A model generated the notes under the pieces. It did not search any database, had not been told where the DNA came from, and worked only from the letters and a program-made list of their open reading frames with translations. 64,000 nt of DNA. Origin: an uncultured Roseovarius sp. Lineage in GTDB: Bacteria > Pseudomonadota > Alphaproteobacteria > Rhodobacterales > Rhodobacteraceae. Shown one piece after another: positions 42,321 through 50,521 of the stretch; position 1 is the first letter of the stretch; every line of letters starts with the position of its first letter. A program made the translations under genes and the position numbers. The stretch is taken from contig CANMFU010000005.1 in the NCBI GenBank assembly GCA_947497295.1, positions 62,001 through 126,000 of the forward strand. Reading direction: 5' to 3'.

Positions 42321-43321
42321 ACGGCCTCCTGCGCATCGGTATGTGCCGGATGGTGGCAGGCGTGCTGATGGCCCGGCGCAGCCTCGGTCAGCGGGGGCTG
42401 CTTTGCCTTGCACAGCGCATCGGCCGCCTCGCAGCGGGGGTGAAAGCGGCATCCGCCGGGCATGTCGCCCGCAACCGGCGGCTGGCCGGGAATGGTATGC
42501 ACCGGTCCGCTGCCGCCGTCCGTGCCGGGCTGGCAGGCCACCAAACCGGCGGTGTAATGATGGCGCGGGCGCGCGATCACCTCGTGTTTGGGCCCATATT
42601 CACACAGGCGCCCCGCATACATCACGGCCACGGTATCGCAGAGCTGGTACACTACCCCAAGATCGTGCGTGATAAAAATGATCGACAGCCCCCGTTCGTC
42701 GCGCAGCTGCTGCAAAAGGCGCAGGATCTGCGCCTGGACGGTCACATCCAGCGCTGTTGTCGGCTCGTCCGCGATCAGGATCTCGGGATCGCAGGCCAGC
42801 GCGGCGGCGATCATCGCGCGCTGCCGCATCCCGCCGGAAAATTCATGCGTGTAGGCGTTGGCGCGGCTTTCGGGGTCGGGGATGCCGACCTGCCGCAGGA
42901 TGTCCAGCATGTTTGACCATGCCTGGCGGCGGCTGACACCTTTGTGATGGCGGATTGTCTCGGCGATCTGGCGGCCGATGGACATGACCGGGTCCAGATG
43001 GCTGGCCGGGTTCTGAAAGATCATGCCGATGCGCCGCCCGCGCACGCGGGTCAGATCACGCGCGGGCAGGGCCAGCACATCGCGCCCATCCGCCAGCGTG
43101 ACCGTGCCGCCGGTCACGCGCAACATGCTGCTGGGCAGAAGCCGCATCAGCGCGCGGCAAGTCATGCTTTTGCCCGAGCCGGATTCGCCCACGATGCCCA
43201 GAATTTCGCCGGGATGCAGATCAAAGGACACAGCGTCAATGATGCTGGTCGAGCTGCCGCGACCCTCATAGGCAACGCTCAGATCACGCACGCGCAGCAC
43301 CGGGGTGCGATCATCGTTCAT
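42317..43321 (-). CDS. Peptide ABC transporter ATP-binding protein (DppD-like)
   Basis: A 334-residue ATPase, partner of the DppF-like protein. Walker [11 protein letters not shown]-loop [19 protein letters not shown], signature [15 protein letters not shown], Walker [17 protein letters not shown] and H-loop FITHDLGV. Cysteine pattern [16 protein letters not shown] near the C-terminus is the usual cluster site. Walker A ends GKSM rather than GKST, which is seen in some D subunits. Coupled to its neighbours by ATGA overlaps on both sides. Confidence 0.94.
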   Translation of the reverse strand: MNDDRTPVLRVRDLSVAYEGRGSSTSIIDAVSFDLHPGEILGIVGESGSGKSMTCRALMRLLPSSMLRVTGGTVTLADGRDVLALPARDLTRVRGRRIGMIFQNPASHLDPVMSIGRQIAETIRHHKGVSRRQAWSNMLDILRQVGIPDPESRANAYTHEFSGGMRQRAMIAAALACDPEILIADEPTTALDVTVQAQILRLLQQLRDERGLSIIFITHDLGVVYQLCDTVAVMYAGRLCEYGPKHEVIARPRHHYTAGLVACQPGTDGGSGPVHTIPGQPPVAGDMPGGCRFHPRCEAADALCKAKQPPLTEAAPGHQHACHHPAHTDAQEAV

Positions 43322-44172
43322 TCGCGCACCCCCAATGCTTCGCCAAGGCCATCAGCTAGCAGGCTGAACCCCATCGCCAGCGTCACGATGGCGATTCCGG
43401 GGAATGTGGTGATCCACCAGGCGGTGGTAATGAAACCCTGCCCTTCGGCAATCATCATGCCCCATTCGGCGGTGGGCGGCTGCACGCCAAGGCCGAGATA
43501 GCTGATCGCAGCGCCGTTCAGCAGCACCAGCACCGCGTCCGACATGGAAAACACGATCGAGCCAAGGATCGCGTTCGGCATGATGTGGCGGAACATCACC
43601 CGGCTGTTGCTGTAGCCCAGACTGACGGCGGCCATGGCGAAATCGGAATTTTTCAGAACTAGGAACTGCGCCCGGATCAGTCGTGCGTAGGACACCCAGC
43701 CTACCAGCGCCATCGCGATATAGAAACTGCCCAGACCGGGGCCGATGATGGTGATGATCGCCAGCATCAGCACAAGGAACGGAAAGGCCAGAACCACATC
43801 GATCAACCGCATGAAGAGGGTGTCCACCCAACCGCCGAAAAACCCGGAAATACTGCCGATGATGGTGCCAAGAATGAAGGGAAAGATCACACCGAACAGC
43901 GCAATTTGCAGGTCGATCCGGCTGGCCCAGATCACGCGCGACAGCACGTCCCGCCCGAAATTATCGGTGCCCAGGGGATGCGCCCACGAGGGTGGCTTCA
44001 GCCGCACGGCGGCGTCCTGGTAGATCGGGTCATAGGGTGCCAGCAGCGGCGCAAACAGCGCAATCAGAAGCCAAGCGATCAGGATGCCCGCGCCGAGTGC
44101 AAGCGGCGTCACGCGATTGGCAAACGGCCAGCGGATGCGCCATGGGCGCGAACGGATCTGTGCGCGGCTCAT
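43318..44172 (-). CDS. Peptide ABC transporter permease (DppC-like)
   Basis: A 284-residue inner-membrane permease with six hydrophobic segments. An N-terminal OppC leader helix is present (LALGAGILIAWLLIALFAPL), followed by HPLGTDNFGRDVLSRVIWA, the DppC landmark. The EAA loop reads FAMAAVSLGYSNSRVMFRHI and PNAILGSIVFS. The short tail ends in [13 protein letters not shown]. It overlaps the DppB-like gene by four bases upstream and the DppD-like gene downstream. Confidence 0.94.
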   Translation of the reverse strand: MSRAQIRSRPWRIRWPFANRVTPLALGAGILIAWLLIALFAPLLAPYDPIYQDAAVRLKPPSWAHPLGTDNFGRDVLSRVIWASRIDLQIALFGVIFPFILGTIIGSISGFFGGWVDTLFMRLIDVVLAFPFLVLMLAIITIIGPGLGSFYIAMALVGWVSYARLIRAQFLVLKNSDFAMAAVSLGYSNSRVMFRHIMPNAILGSIVFSMSDAVLVLLNGAAISYLGLGVQPPTAEWGMMIAEGQGFITTAWWITTFPGIAIVTLAMGFSLLADGLGEALGVRE

Positions 44173-45107
44173 AGCTTGATCCTCGGGTCGATCGAAACGG
44201 TCAGAATGTCGGCCAGGAAGTTCACCAGCACCGTTGCGCAGGCGAATACCATCGCAACGCCTTGCACTACCATGTAATCACGGGTGAAAATCCCCCGCAC
44301 CAGCAGCTGCCCCATGCCGGGAATGGCAAAGACCGTTTCGATCACCACAGATCCGCTGATCAGCCAGCCGATATTGACCGCCAGCAGGTTCACGGTGGGC
44401 ACCAGCGAATTGGGCATGACATGACGCCAGAAAACGGTGTTTTCAGACAAGCCGCGCGCCCGCGCGGCGGTGGCCTGATCCGATTGCAGCTCGGCCAGGA
44501 TCGAGGCGCGCAGGTTGCGGGTCAAAACCGCCGCCAGCGCGAGGCCCGCGGTCAGGCAGGGCAGGGTCATATGATGGATCTTGTCCACAAAGGTACGCCC
44601 ATAGCCCGTCACCGGGAACCAGCCCAATTGCACGCTGAACAGCAGAATCAGCATGATCGCCAGCCAGAACGCCGGAAACCCCAGGCCCGCGGTCGAGATG
44701 ATGCGAATGACGTGATCAGGCCAGCTTCCGCGCCGCCGCGCGGCGATGGCGGCCATCGGCGTGGCGATCAAAAGTGCCAGCAGGACAGAGCCGATGACCA
44801 GCACCAGCGTCGGTTCAATCCGTGTCGCGATCAGCTTGAGCACGTCGACCTTGTAGAGGATCGATTTACCCAGCTCGCCCTTGAACAGGTTCTTGACGAA
44901 GTAGAAATATTGCAGCCACAGCGGCTCATCCAGGCCAAACTGCTCGCGTACGCGGCGCAGCGCCTCTTCAGTGCTGCGCGGCCCCAGCAGCACGCGCGCC
45001 GGATCGCCGGGGATCGAGCGCACCAGCACGAAGGTGATGATGCTGATCCCGACCAGAACCGGAAGCAGTTGAAATGGCCGGTAGAGGACAAAGCGATAGC
45101 GGCTCAT
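44169..45107 (-). CDS. Peptide ABC transporter permease (DppB-like)
   Basis: A 312-residue permease with six hydrophobic segments. Family features: N-terminal LPVLVGISIITFVLVRSIPGDPARVLLG (in pieces), DEPLWLQYFYFVKNLFKGEL, and the EAA loop with QSDQATAARARGLSENTVFW and LVPTVNLLAVNIGWLISGSV. The ending FLADILTVSIDPRIKL is standard. It starts four bases into the hydrolase stop (ATGA). Confidence 0.94.
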   Translation of the reverse strand: MSRYRFVLYRPFQLLPVLVGISIITFVLVRSIPGDPARVLLGPRSTEEALRRVREQFGLDEPLWLQYFYFVKNLFKGELGKSILYKVDVLKLIATRIEPTLVLVIGSVLLALLIATPMAAIAARRRGSWPDHVIRIISTAGLGFPAFWLAIMLILLFSVQLGWFPVTGYGRTFVDKIHHMTLPCLTAGLALAAVLTRNLRASILAELQSDQATAARARGLSENTVFWRHVMPNSLVPTVNLLAVNIGWLISGSVVIETVFAIPGMGQLLVRGIFTRDYMVVQGVAMVFACATVLVNFLADILTVSIDPRIKL

Positions 45108-46048
45108 GCGCGGGCACCGTCAACGCGGTTCAAAAACGCGGTCAGCGCCGCGCGGTATGCCTCGGGCTCTTCGTAGAAGGGCGAGTGCGAGGAGTTGGCA
45201 AACACCTCGATCTGAGAGTCGGGCAGGGCCTCGTGCATCCGCATCCCGCAGGCAGGCGACAGCGCGTCATGCATCCCTTGCACCACAAGGCAGGGCCAGT
45301 TGAAATCGCGCAGCGCCTCCAGCCGGTTCCAGCCTTTCAGATTGCCGGTGTAATGATATTCGTTCGGTCCCTGCATCGTCTCGAAAATCGGATAGTTAAA
45401 GCCATCCTTCGATCTTTGCACAGGCGTGGGCCGCGCGTCCATCCGGCGGATATGGCGATGATCCAAAAGGGTGATCGCCGCCTCGTAGGCCGGATGATTC
45501 AACCAGCCGAGCGCCTCATACCGCTGCATCATTTTCACCGTTTCCGGCCCCAGCGCGTTGCGGTGCCGCTCGATCTGTAGCAGCAGATGGGGCATGTCGG
45601 CGCAGGTATTGGCCAGGATCATGCTGCGCAGGCGGGCCGGGTGGCGCAGCGCGTATTCGATGCCGCACCAGCCGCCCCAGGAATGGCCGAGGAAGTGGAC
45701 AGAGGTGAGGTTCAGCGCGTCCAGCACCGCCTCCACCTCGTCGGCGTAACGGGTGATTTCCCACAAGGCCGGATCATCCGGCGCGACCGATGCGCCGGTG
45801 CCAAGCTGATCATAGGTGACAACGCGAAACCCCGCATCCGCCAGTGGCACATGCGGATCGCGCAGATAATCGCAGGGCAGGCCGGGCCCGCCATTGAGGC
45901 AAAACAGCACCCGCTCGCCGCTGCCATAGCAGTAGGCGGTCACGCGGCCATGCGGCGTTTGCACTTGCGTCACCTCGTCGGCGGCCCGATCGTCCCACAC
46001 ACGGAAGCCATTGGCGAGCCGCCCGGTCTGCGCCATATCAGCGGTCAT
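45104..46048 (-). CDS. Proline iminopeptidase-family alpha/beta hydrolase (copy 1)
   Basis: A 314-residue S33-family hydrolase. Nucleophile elbow LGHSWGGWCGIEYAL with the Ser, the oxyanion/HG-type region CLNGGPGLPCDYLRD (NGGPG is the hallmark of proline iminopeptidases), the acid in VVQGMHDALSPACG and the His in FANSSHSPFYEEPEAY. These enzymes remove N-terminal proline or other residues from small peptides in the cytoplasm. Its fusion by overlap to the dpp-type genes suggests it processes imported peptides. No signal peptide. The paralogue is the next gene upstream. Confidence 0.9.
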   Translation of the reverse strand: MTADMAQTGRLANGFRVWDDRAADEVTQVQTPHGRVTAYCYGSGERVLFCLNGGPGLPCDYLRDPHVPLADAGFRVVTYDQLGTGASVAPDDPALWEITRYADEVEAVLDALNLTSVHFLGHSWGGWCGIEYALRHPARLRSMILANTCADMPHLLLQIERHRNALGPETVKMMQRYEALGWLNHPAYEAAITLLDHRHIRRMDARPTPVQRSKDGFNYPIFETMQGPNEYHYTGNLKGWNRLEALRDFNWPCLVVQGMHDALSPACGMRMHEALPDSQIEVFANSSHSPFYEEPEAYRAALTAFLNRVDGARA

Positions 46049-46935
46049 TTGCCCGATGTCCGTTCCAGAAATTTCAGCAGCACAGGGTAATAGGCATCCG
46101 GCTCTTCAAAGAAGGGCATGTGGCTGCTGTTGGGGAAAACGTGGATTTCGGCATCGGGGAGCGCCTCTTTCATGCGGCGGGCACAGGCGGGGGTCAGCTC
46201 GTCATGCTGGCCGGTGGTGATGAGGCAGGGCACCTTGATCTTGTGCATGTCGGGGACGCGGTTCCAGTTCGCCATGTTGCCCGTATAGAGAAACTCGTTC
46301 GGCCCCTGCATCGTGCCATAAGGCCCCATGTTCCAATCATCCAGCGACCGGTTGACCGGCGCGGGCCATTCATCCAGACGGCAGACATGACGATAATTCA
46401 GCAGCGTGACTGCCGCCTGATATTCCGGGTGGTCCAGTGTTCCCATCGCCTCGTGGCGCTGCATCATCGCCACGGTTTCGGATCCCAGCGCATCGCGCAG
46501 GCGGTTCAGCTCGGATACCAGATGCGGGATGTCGCCGGCGGTATTCTCAAGGATCAGGGTTTGCAGGCTGTCCGGATAGGTCAGGGCATATTCGATGCCC
46601 AACCAGCCACCCCATGACTGACCGATGAAATGCACCTTGCCCAGATCCAGCGCCTTGCGCACAGTCTCGGTCTCTTCGACATAGCGCTGGATGGTCCAGA
46701 GCGCGGGGTCGGTCGGCCTGTCGGAGGCCCCGGTGCCCAATTGATCCCAGGCAACCACGCGATAGCCGCGTTCGGCAAGGCACGAATGCGAGTCGCGCAG
46801 GTAATCGCAGGGCAGTCCCGGCCCGCCATTCGCACAGAGCACGACATTGTCGCCACTGCCAAAGCTGTATGTTTTGACGGTGTATCCGTCCACGGTGACG
46901 TCCTGCACCTCATCGGGTTCGATTTCTGACCACAT
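46045..46935 (-). CDS. Proline iminopeptidase-family alpha/beta hydrolase (copy 2)
   Basis: A 296-residue S33-family hydrolase and close relative of the neighbouring gene. Nucleophile elbow FIGQSWGGWLGIEYAL, NGGPGLPCDYLRDSHSCL, acid region TTGQHDELTPACAR and catalytic His in FPNSSHMPFFEEPDAY. ATG 46935 is preferred, with GGAGG nine bases upstream; GTG 46938 is adjacent and in frame. It is the first gene of the minus-strand operon, overlapping copy 1 by ATGA. Which peptide substrates the two take is not decidable from sequence. Substrate differences may explain keeping both. Confidence 0.9.
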   Translation of the reverse strand: MWSEIEPDEVQDVTVDGYTVKTYSFGSGDNVVLCANGGPGLPCDYLRDSHSCLAERGYRVVAWDQLGTGASDRPTDPALWTIQRYVEETETVRKALDLGKVHFIGQSWGGWLGIEYALTYPDSLQTLILENTAGDIPHLVSELNRLRDALGSETVAMMQRHEAMGTLDHPEYQAAVTLLNYRHVCRLDEWPAPVNRSLDDWNMGPYGTMQGPNEFLYTGNMANWNRVPDMHKIKVPCLITTGQHDELTPACARRMKEALPDAEIHVFPNSSHMPFFEEPDAYYPVLLKFLERTSGK

Positions 46936-47071
46936 CACGCATTTCCTCCGCTTGTCTTATTGATGCTAGTGCCGCGCGCCGGCCTGCGTCTACCTGTCAA
47001 AAATGATAGCCCGAGACGTCATTCGGTGTATCATCCGGCCAGCCATCACAATTGAGCGGCGGGCCGGTCAC
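46936..47071. promoter_or_regulatory. Divergent promoter region of hydrolase/transport operon and luxR-type gene
   Basis: This 136-bp region separates the operon starting at 46935 from the LuxR-type gene starting at 47072. It contains a lux-box-like sequence at 46992-47011, roughly midway. I cannot assign -35 and -10 boxes. Confidence 0.5.
46992..47011. promoter_or_regulatory. lux-box-like inverted repeat
   Basis: ACCTGTC (46992-46998), a 6-nt spacer, then GATAGCC (47005-47011). The left half is a perfect lux-box half-site (ACCTGTC); the right half matches the expected GACAGGT at only four of seven positions. The spacing is exactly that of lux boxes. It is 61 bp before the luxR-type start. 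Binding is unproven. Confidence 0.4.
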
Positions 47072-47833
47072 ATGCACACAATCACAGATCATCTGAAACG
47101 CGATATCGGGGCGGCCTGTTCGGTCGGGCATATGGTGGATGCGGCGCACGGTGCAGCGCGTCAAAGCGGCTTTGACGCGCTGATCTATGATTTCAGCCCG
47201 GTGGCCACCACGCCCGAGGGGGATCTGGTCATTCCCAGCCATCTGAGCCATCGAAACGCCCCGCAGGACATGCGGCATCTGTGGTGTGACCGCCAGTATC
47301 ACCGGCACGATCCGGTTCAGCAAATTGCGCTGCGGCGCAACGCGCCCTTCGTCTGGTCATACCGAAACAGGGGGCAGGGCAGCGCTCTGGCTGGTCGGCT
47401 TGAGGGTCAGCATGACGCGGTCTGCACGTATCTGCACGATACCGGAATGACCTGCGGCATTACCGTACCGCTGCACCGGGCGATGGGTGGCTTTGCCACC
47501 TTTACGGTGATCCAGAAGGACGCGGGAGCGTCATTCACCAAAGAAGCAGGCGACATGCTGCAAGCTGTCGCCATGATCGGCCAGATCATGCATGACACGG
47601 CGCTGCCTCATCTTGAGGCGACGGGCGCGACGACGCCAACCCTGACACGGCGCGAGGCGCAATGCCTGCGCTATGCGGCCCAAGGGTGCACGGCCAAGGA
47701 AGTCGCCGGTTTGATCCGCCGGTCAGTGCCAACCGCTACGCTGCATTTAAAGTCGGCAACGACCAAGTTAGGCGCACGAAATCGGTCCCACGCGGTTGCG
47801 CTGGCGATGCATTATCGGCTTATCCGCCTCTGA
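47072..47833 (+). CDS. LuxR-family transcriptional regulator with autoinducer-binding-like domain
   Basis: A 253-residue regulator. The N-terminal two thirds resemble an autoinducer-binding domain: FDALIYDFSPVATTPEGD, LWCDRQYHRHDPVQQIALRR (Trp, Tyr, Asp) and FVWSYRNRGQ, then GMTCGITVPLHRAMGGFATF. The C-terminal GerE HTH follows: LTRREAQCLRYAAQGCTAKE, VAGLIRRSVPTATLHLKSAT and TKLGARNRSHAVALAMHY. Start set at ATG 47072; an earlier in-frame ATG has no support. No luxI synthase is in the window, so it is probably a LuxR solo. Divergence from the peptide operon makes it the likely regulator. Confidence 0.88.
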   Translation: MHTITDHLKRDIGAACSVGHMVDAAHGAARQSGFDALIYDFSPVATTPEGDLVIPSHLSHRNAPQDMRHLWCDRQYHRHDPVQQIALRRNAPFVWSYRNRGQGSALAGRLEGQHDAVCTYLHDTGMTCGITVPLHRAMGGFATFTVIQKDAGASFTKEAGDMLQAVAMIGQIMHDTALPHLEATGATTPTLTRREAQCLRYAAQGCTAKEVAGLIRRSVPTATLHLKSATTKLGARNRSHAVALAMHYRLIRL

Positions 47834-47847
47834 AGCGGCAGTTTGGC

Positions 47848-48861
47848 TCAGGCTTGCGCCGCTGTCTTTGCCAGCCATTCCGCGCCCAGTTCGGCCGTCA
47901 CGCGGGCAAAATCGGGGGCCATCGCCTGTGGTTCGGGCGCCTCGATATGGCTGCCGATCCACGCCAGCAATGCCATCCGGCGCAGCATGACGAACGTGTC
48001 GATCTCATCCTTTTCGGCATCATCGAGCGGGCGCACCTTTTCATAGCCGCGCACCCATGCAGCCTTGAGCGCGGGCACGCGCGGGTCATCCTCCATAAAG
48101 CTGATGCCGGTGGCAAAATCGTACAGGAACCAGCCAAAGCCGCAATCGTCGAAATCAATCAGGCGGGTGCCTTCGGGGCCGGTCAAGAGGTTGGCCAGCC
48201 GCATATCGGCGTGGATCAGCCCATAGCGATCATCGCCTGCGCCAAATGCCTCCAGTCGTTCGCGCACGCGGACCTCGACTGCCTCCAGCACCGTGGCAAT
48301 CTCGGGCGTCACATTCGGCGCATCGCGCCAATTGCCCCAGTTCGGGGCGTCGCCGAAAACCGTCTCGACATTCCATACCAGACGTTCGAAATTCGCGGGA
48401 CGCTGCCAGCGTTTTGACTGCTCATGCGTCAGCGCCGCGATCTCGCCCAGCTCCTCGAACGGGGCTTCCAGATCGCCGGCCTCATCGGGTTGGGTGCCTT
48501 CGACGAATTCGAACAGCACCATGAAACGGGGGTTTTGCAACGGGTCGATGCGCCCCTGCTGAATGATTTCGCCATTCTTGCCGGTATAGCTGGCGGGCGT
48601 CACAACGGCGCGCGCGTCTTTCAGCCCGGCAATCCAAGCCAGTTCGCATTCGATGGCGCGGCGGGTGTGATACTGCTCGCGGTGGATGCGCAGGATCGCC
48701 TTGTAGCCGTCATCCGCTTCGACCAGATAGGTGGCGTTTTCGGACACGTTGATCAGCCGCGCGCGAGCATTGGGCGGCATGTCCCACAGGGCCAGCGATT
48801 GCTGCGCCAGCCGGTCCAGATGTGTCAGCAGTTCTGCCAGCGGCATATCGGTTTGAGCCAT
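47848..48861 (-). CDS. Aminoglycoside-phosphotransferase-fold kinase of BMC locus (amino-alcohol kinase candidate)
   Basis: A 337-residue phosphotransferase. Brenner motif RYGLIHADMRLANLLTGPEG (HADxxxxN), then the metal site RLIDFDDCGFGWFLYDFA. The N-lobe has INVSENATYLVEADDGYKAI and LRIHREQYHTRRAIECELA. Such folds phosphorylate small hydroxyl or amino compounds, e.g. homoserine or 1-amino-2-propanol. Starts: ATG 48861, with AAGGGA six bases before it; ATG 48864 is adjacent. Being the last gene of the BMC operon, after the SDR gene, it fits (S)-1-amino-2-propanol kinase, as described for the mycobacterial RMM locus. Antibiotic modification is unlikely from context. A hairpin lies between it and the SDR gene. 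Confidence 0.8.
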   Translation of the reverse strand: MAQTDMPLAELLTHLDRLAQQSLALWDMPPNARARLINVSENATYLVEADDGYKAILRIHREQYHTRRAIECELAWIAGLKDARAVVTPASYTGKNGEIIQQGRIDPLQNPRFMVLFEFVEGTQPDEAGDLEAPFEELGEIAALTHEQSKRWQRPANFERLVWNVETVFGDAPNWGNWRDAPNVTPEIATVLEAVEVRVRERLEAFGAGDDRYGLIHADMRLANLLTGPEGTRLIDFDDCGFGWFLYDFATGISFMEDDPRVPALKAAWVRGYEKVRPLDDAEKDEIDTFVMLRRMALLAWIGSHIEAPEPQAMAPDFARVTAELGAEWLAKTAAQA

Positions 48862-48894
48862 CATCGGTCCCTTTGTCGTGGTCTGTAAGTGGGT

Positions 48895-48918
48895 GGGGCC
48901 GCAGATGGGTGCGGCCCC
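48895..48918 (-). terminator. Intra-operon hairpin between SDR and kinase genes
   Basis: GGGGCCGCA (48895-48903) and TGCGGCCCC (48910-48918) form a perfect 9-bp stem around GATGGG. It starts nine bases past the SDR stop. There is no U-run, so partial termination or mRNA protection is more likely than full termination. Confidence 0.55.
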
Positions 48919-48926
48919 GGTTGGGC

Positions 48927-49697
48927 TTAGATTTCTTCGATTGCTTCCAGCGATTCCGGTAGGATCTGCCCGCCATCGACGATGATCTGCTGGCCGGTGA
49001 TATACCCGGCCTCGTCGGAGGCAAAAAATAGCGCGGCGTTGCCGATATCCTCGACCGCGCCGAGACGTTTGAGCGGGATCGATGCGGCCATCGTATCCAG
49101 ATACTCCTGCCCCAGCCCTTGCAGACCTTCGGTGTAGATGTTGCCGGGCATCACCGCGTTGATGGTGGTGTTGTAGCGCGACAGTTCCATCGCCGCGGTT
49201 TTCAGAAAGCCGAGCTGACCGGCCTTGGACGCGCCGTAATGCGACCAGCCGGGAAAGCCGGTGACAGCGCCGGTGATCGACGAGGTCAGGATCACGCGGC
49301 CCTTGCCGGCCTTTTCGAAATACGGGATCGACGCCTTGACCGCCAAAAAGGACGAGCGCAGGTTGCAGGCCATGACGCTGTCCCACTCCTCGACATCCAT
49401 ATCGACGATCTTGGTCTGCGGGAAATAGCCCGCGTTGGCGCACATGATGTCCAGCCCGCCCTGCGCCTTGGCCGTGCTGTCCACCGCCGCCTTCATCGCG
49501 TCCCAGTCGCCCACATCCGCAATCTCATAGCGGACATTATCGCCCATTTCGCTGGCGGCTGTCTTCAGCGCGGCTTCGTCGCGGGCGATCAGCGTGACCT
49601 TGGCGCCCTGGGCTGCAAAAACCTGCGCGATGCCGCGCCCGATACCCTTGGAGCCACCGGTGACGATGACGCTTTTGCCCTTGATGGATGTCAGCAT
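48927..49697 (-). CDS. SDR oxidoreductase of BMC locus (amino-alcohol dehydrogenase candidate)
   Basis: A 256-residue classical SDR. Cofactor site VIVTGGSKGIGRGIAQ, NAG motif in DIMCANAGYFPQ, active-site Ser in ILTSSITGAVTGFPGW and YxxxK in SHYGASKAG. The C-terminus SDEAGYITGQQIIVDGG is standard. The acidic residue after strand 2 is absent; TLIARDEAAL (Arg) suggests NADP preference, though weakly. Start ATG 49697 follows GAGGAAATC. It lies after the transporter genes and before the kinase gene, which fits aminoacetone reductase / 1-amino-2-propanol dehydrogenase in RMM-type loci. Assignment to that reaction is by context only. Confidence 0.8.
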   Translation of the reverse strand: MLTSIKGKSVIVTGGSKGIGRGIAQVFAAQGAKVTLIARDEAALKTAASEMGDNVRYEIADVGDWDAMKAAVDSTAKAQGGLDIMCANAGYFPQTKIVDMDVEEWDSVMACNLRSSFLAVKASIPYFEKAGKGRVILTSSITGAVTGFPGWSHYGASKAGQLGFLKTAAMELSRYNTTINAVMPGNIYTEGLQGLGQEYLDTMAASIPLKRLGAVEDIGNAALFFASDEAGYITGQQIIVDGGQILPESLEAIEEI

Positions 49698-49719
49698 GAT
49701 TTCCTCCTCTATGCCGGAT

Positions 49720-50520
49720 TCATTTTTGCGGGCGCAGCGCCCGGTAGATCGCCAGCCCTGCAAAGGCGACGATGATGAGCAGGAACGACCCGATCACCGA
49801 CAGGATGCCCAGCGTCGGCACCAGCGGCGAATAGCCCGATACCATTTTCGCATAGAGCCATTCGGGCAGTGTCGAATCCGCGCCTGTGGTGAACAGCGAC
49901 AGCGGGAAATTTCCCCAGCTCAGCAGGAACGAAAACAGCCCCGCCGCAACGATGCCGGGCATCAGGAGCGGCAATGTGATCTCGCGCAGGATGACGGGGG
50001 TTGAGGCGCCCATGTCGCGCGCCGCTTCCTCCAGCGCCGGGTCGAAACTGTAGGCGCGGATGGCGACGATCAGCGTGGCGATGGGGGCGATCCAGACCAG
50101 ATGCGCGACGATGGCGGTTTTCCAGGACGGAATGATGCCGATCGAATTGAACCACATCAGCAGCGCCAGCCCCAGCACCGTCTGCGGGAAGAAGATGGGC
50201 AGCAGCACCAGTTTCTGAAACAGCGACCGATAGCGCCACTGATAGCGGGCAAAGGCCAGCGCCCCGAAAAAGCCGATGATCATCGACAGGATCGTGACGA
50301 TCATCGCGATCTTCAGCGATGTCATCGCCAGCATATGCACTTCCTTGCTGGCCAGCGCATCGGCGAACCAGCCGGTTGTGTAGCGCCGGATCGGGAAGGT
50401 CAGGTAGCGGGCCTTGGATACGGAGGCAAAGGCGACCGACACGAGCGGCAGGTAAAGGAACGCGATGATGCCGATGCCGTAGATCATCAGCACGATGCGG
50501 GTGGTGCGCGACGTCTCCAT
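49720..50520 (-). CDS. ABC transporter permease, PotC-like
   Basis: A 266-residue permease with six hydrophobic segments of the spermidine/putrescine (PotC) type. Seen: RIVLMIYGIGIIAFLYLPLV at the start, AFARYQWRYRSLFQKLVLLP, then the EAA loop FDPALEEAARDMGASTPVIL. Start ATG 50520 leaves one base after the stop of the partner permease gene. It pairs with the PotB-like gene, the ATPase at 51370 and the binding protein at 52545. Being embedded in the BMC locus suggests that it imports the locus substrate, a cationic amine or amino alcohol. Confidence 0.9.
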   Translation of the reverse strand: METSRTTRIVLMIYGIGIIAFLYLPLVSVAFASVSKARYLTFPIRRYTTGWFADALASKEVHMLAMTSLKIAMIVTILSMIIGFFGALAFARYQWRYRSLFQKLVLLPIFFPQTVLGLALLMWFNSIGIIPSWKTAIVAHLVWIAPIATLIVAIRAYSFDPALEEAARDMGASTPVILREITLPLLMPGIVAAGLFSFLLSWGNFPLSLFTTGADSTLPEWLYAKMVSGYSPLVPTLGILSVIGSFLLIIVAFAGLAIYRALRPQK

Positions 50521-50521
50521 A

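Noticed and set aside
47848..48861. Considered as an aminoglycoside resistance gene
   Set aside because: Fold is shared with resistance kinases, but the gene sits in a metabolic BMC operon; amino-alcohol kinase is far more likely.
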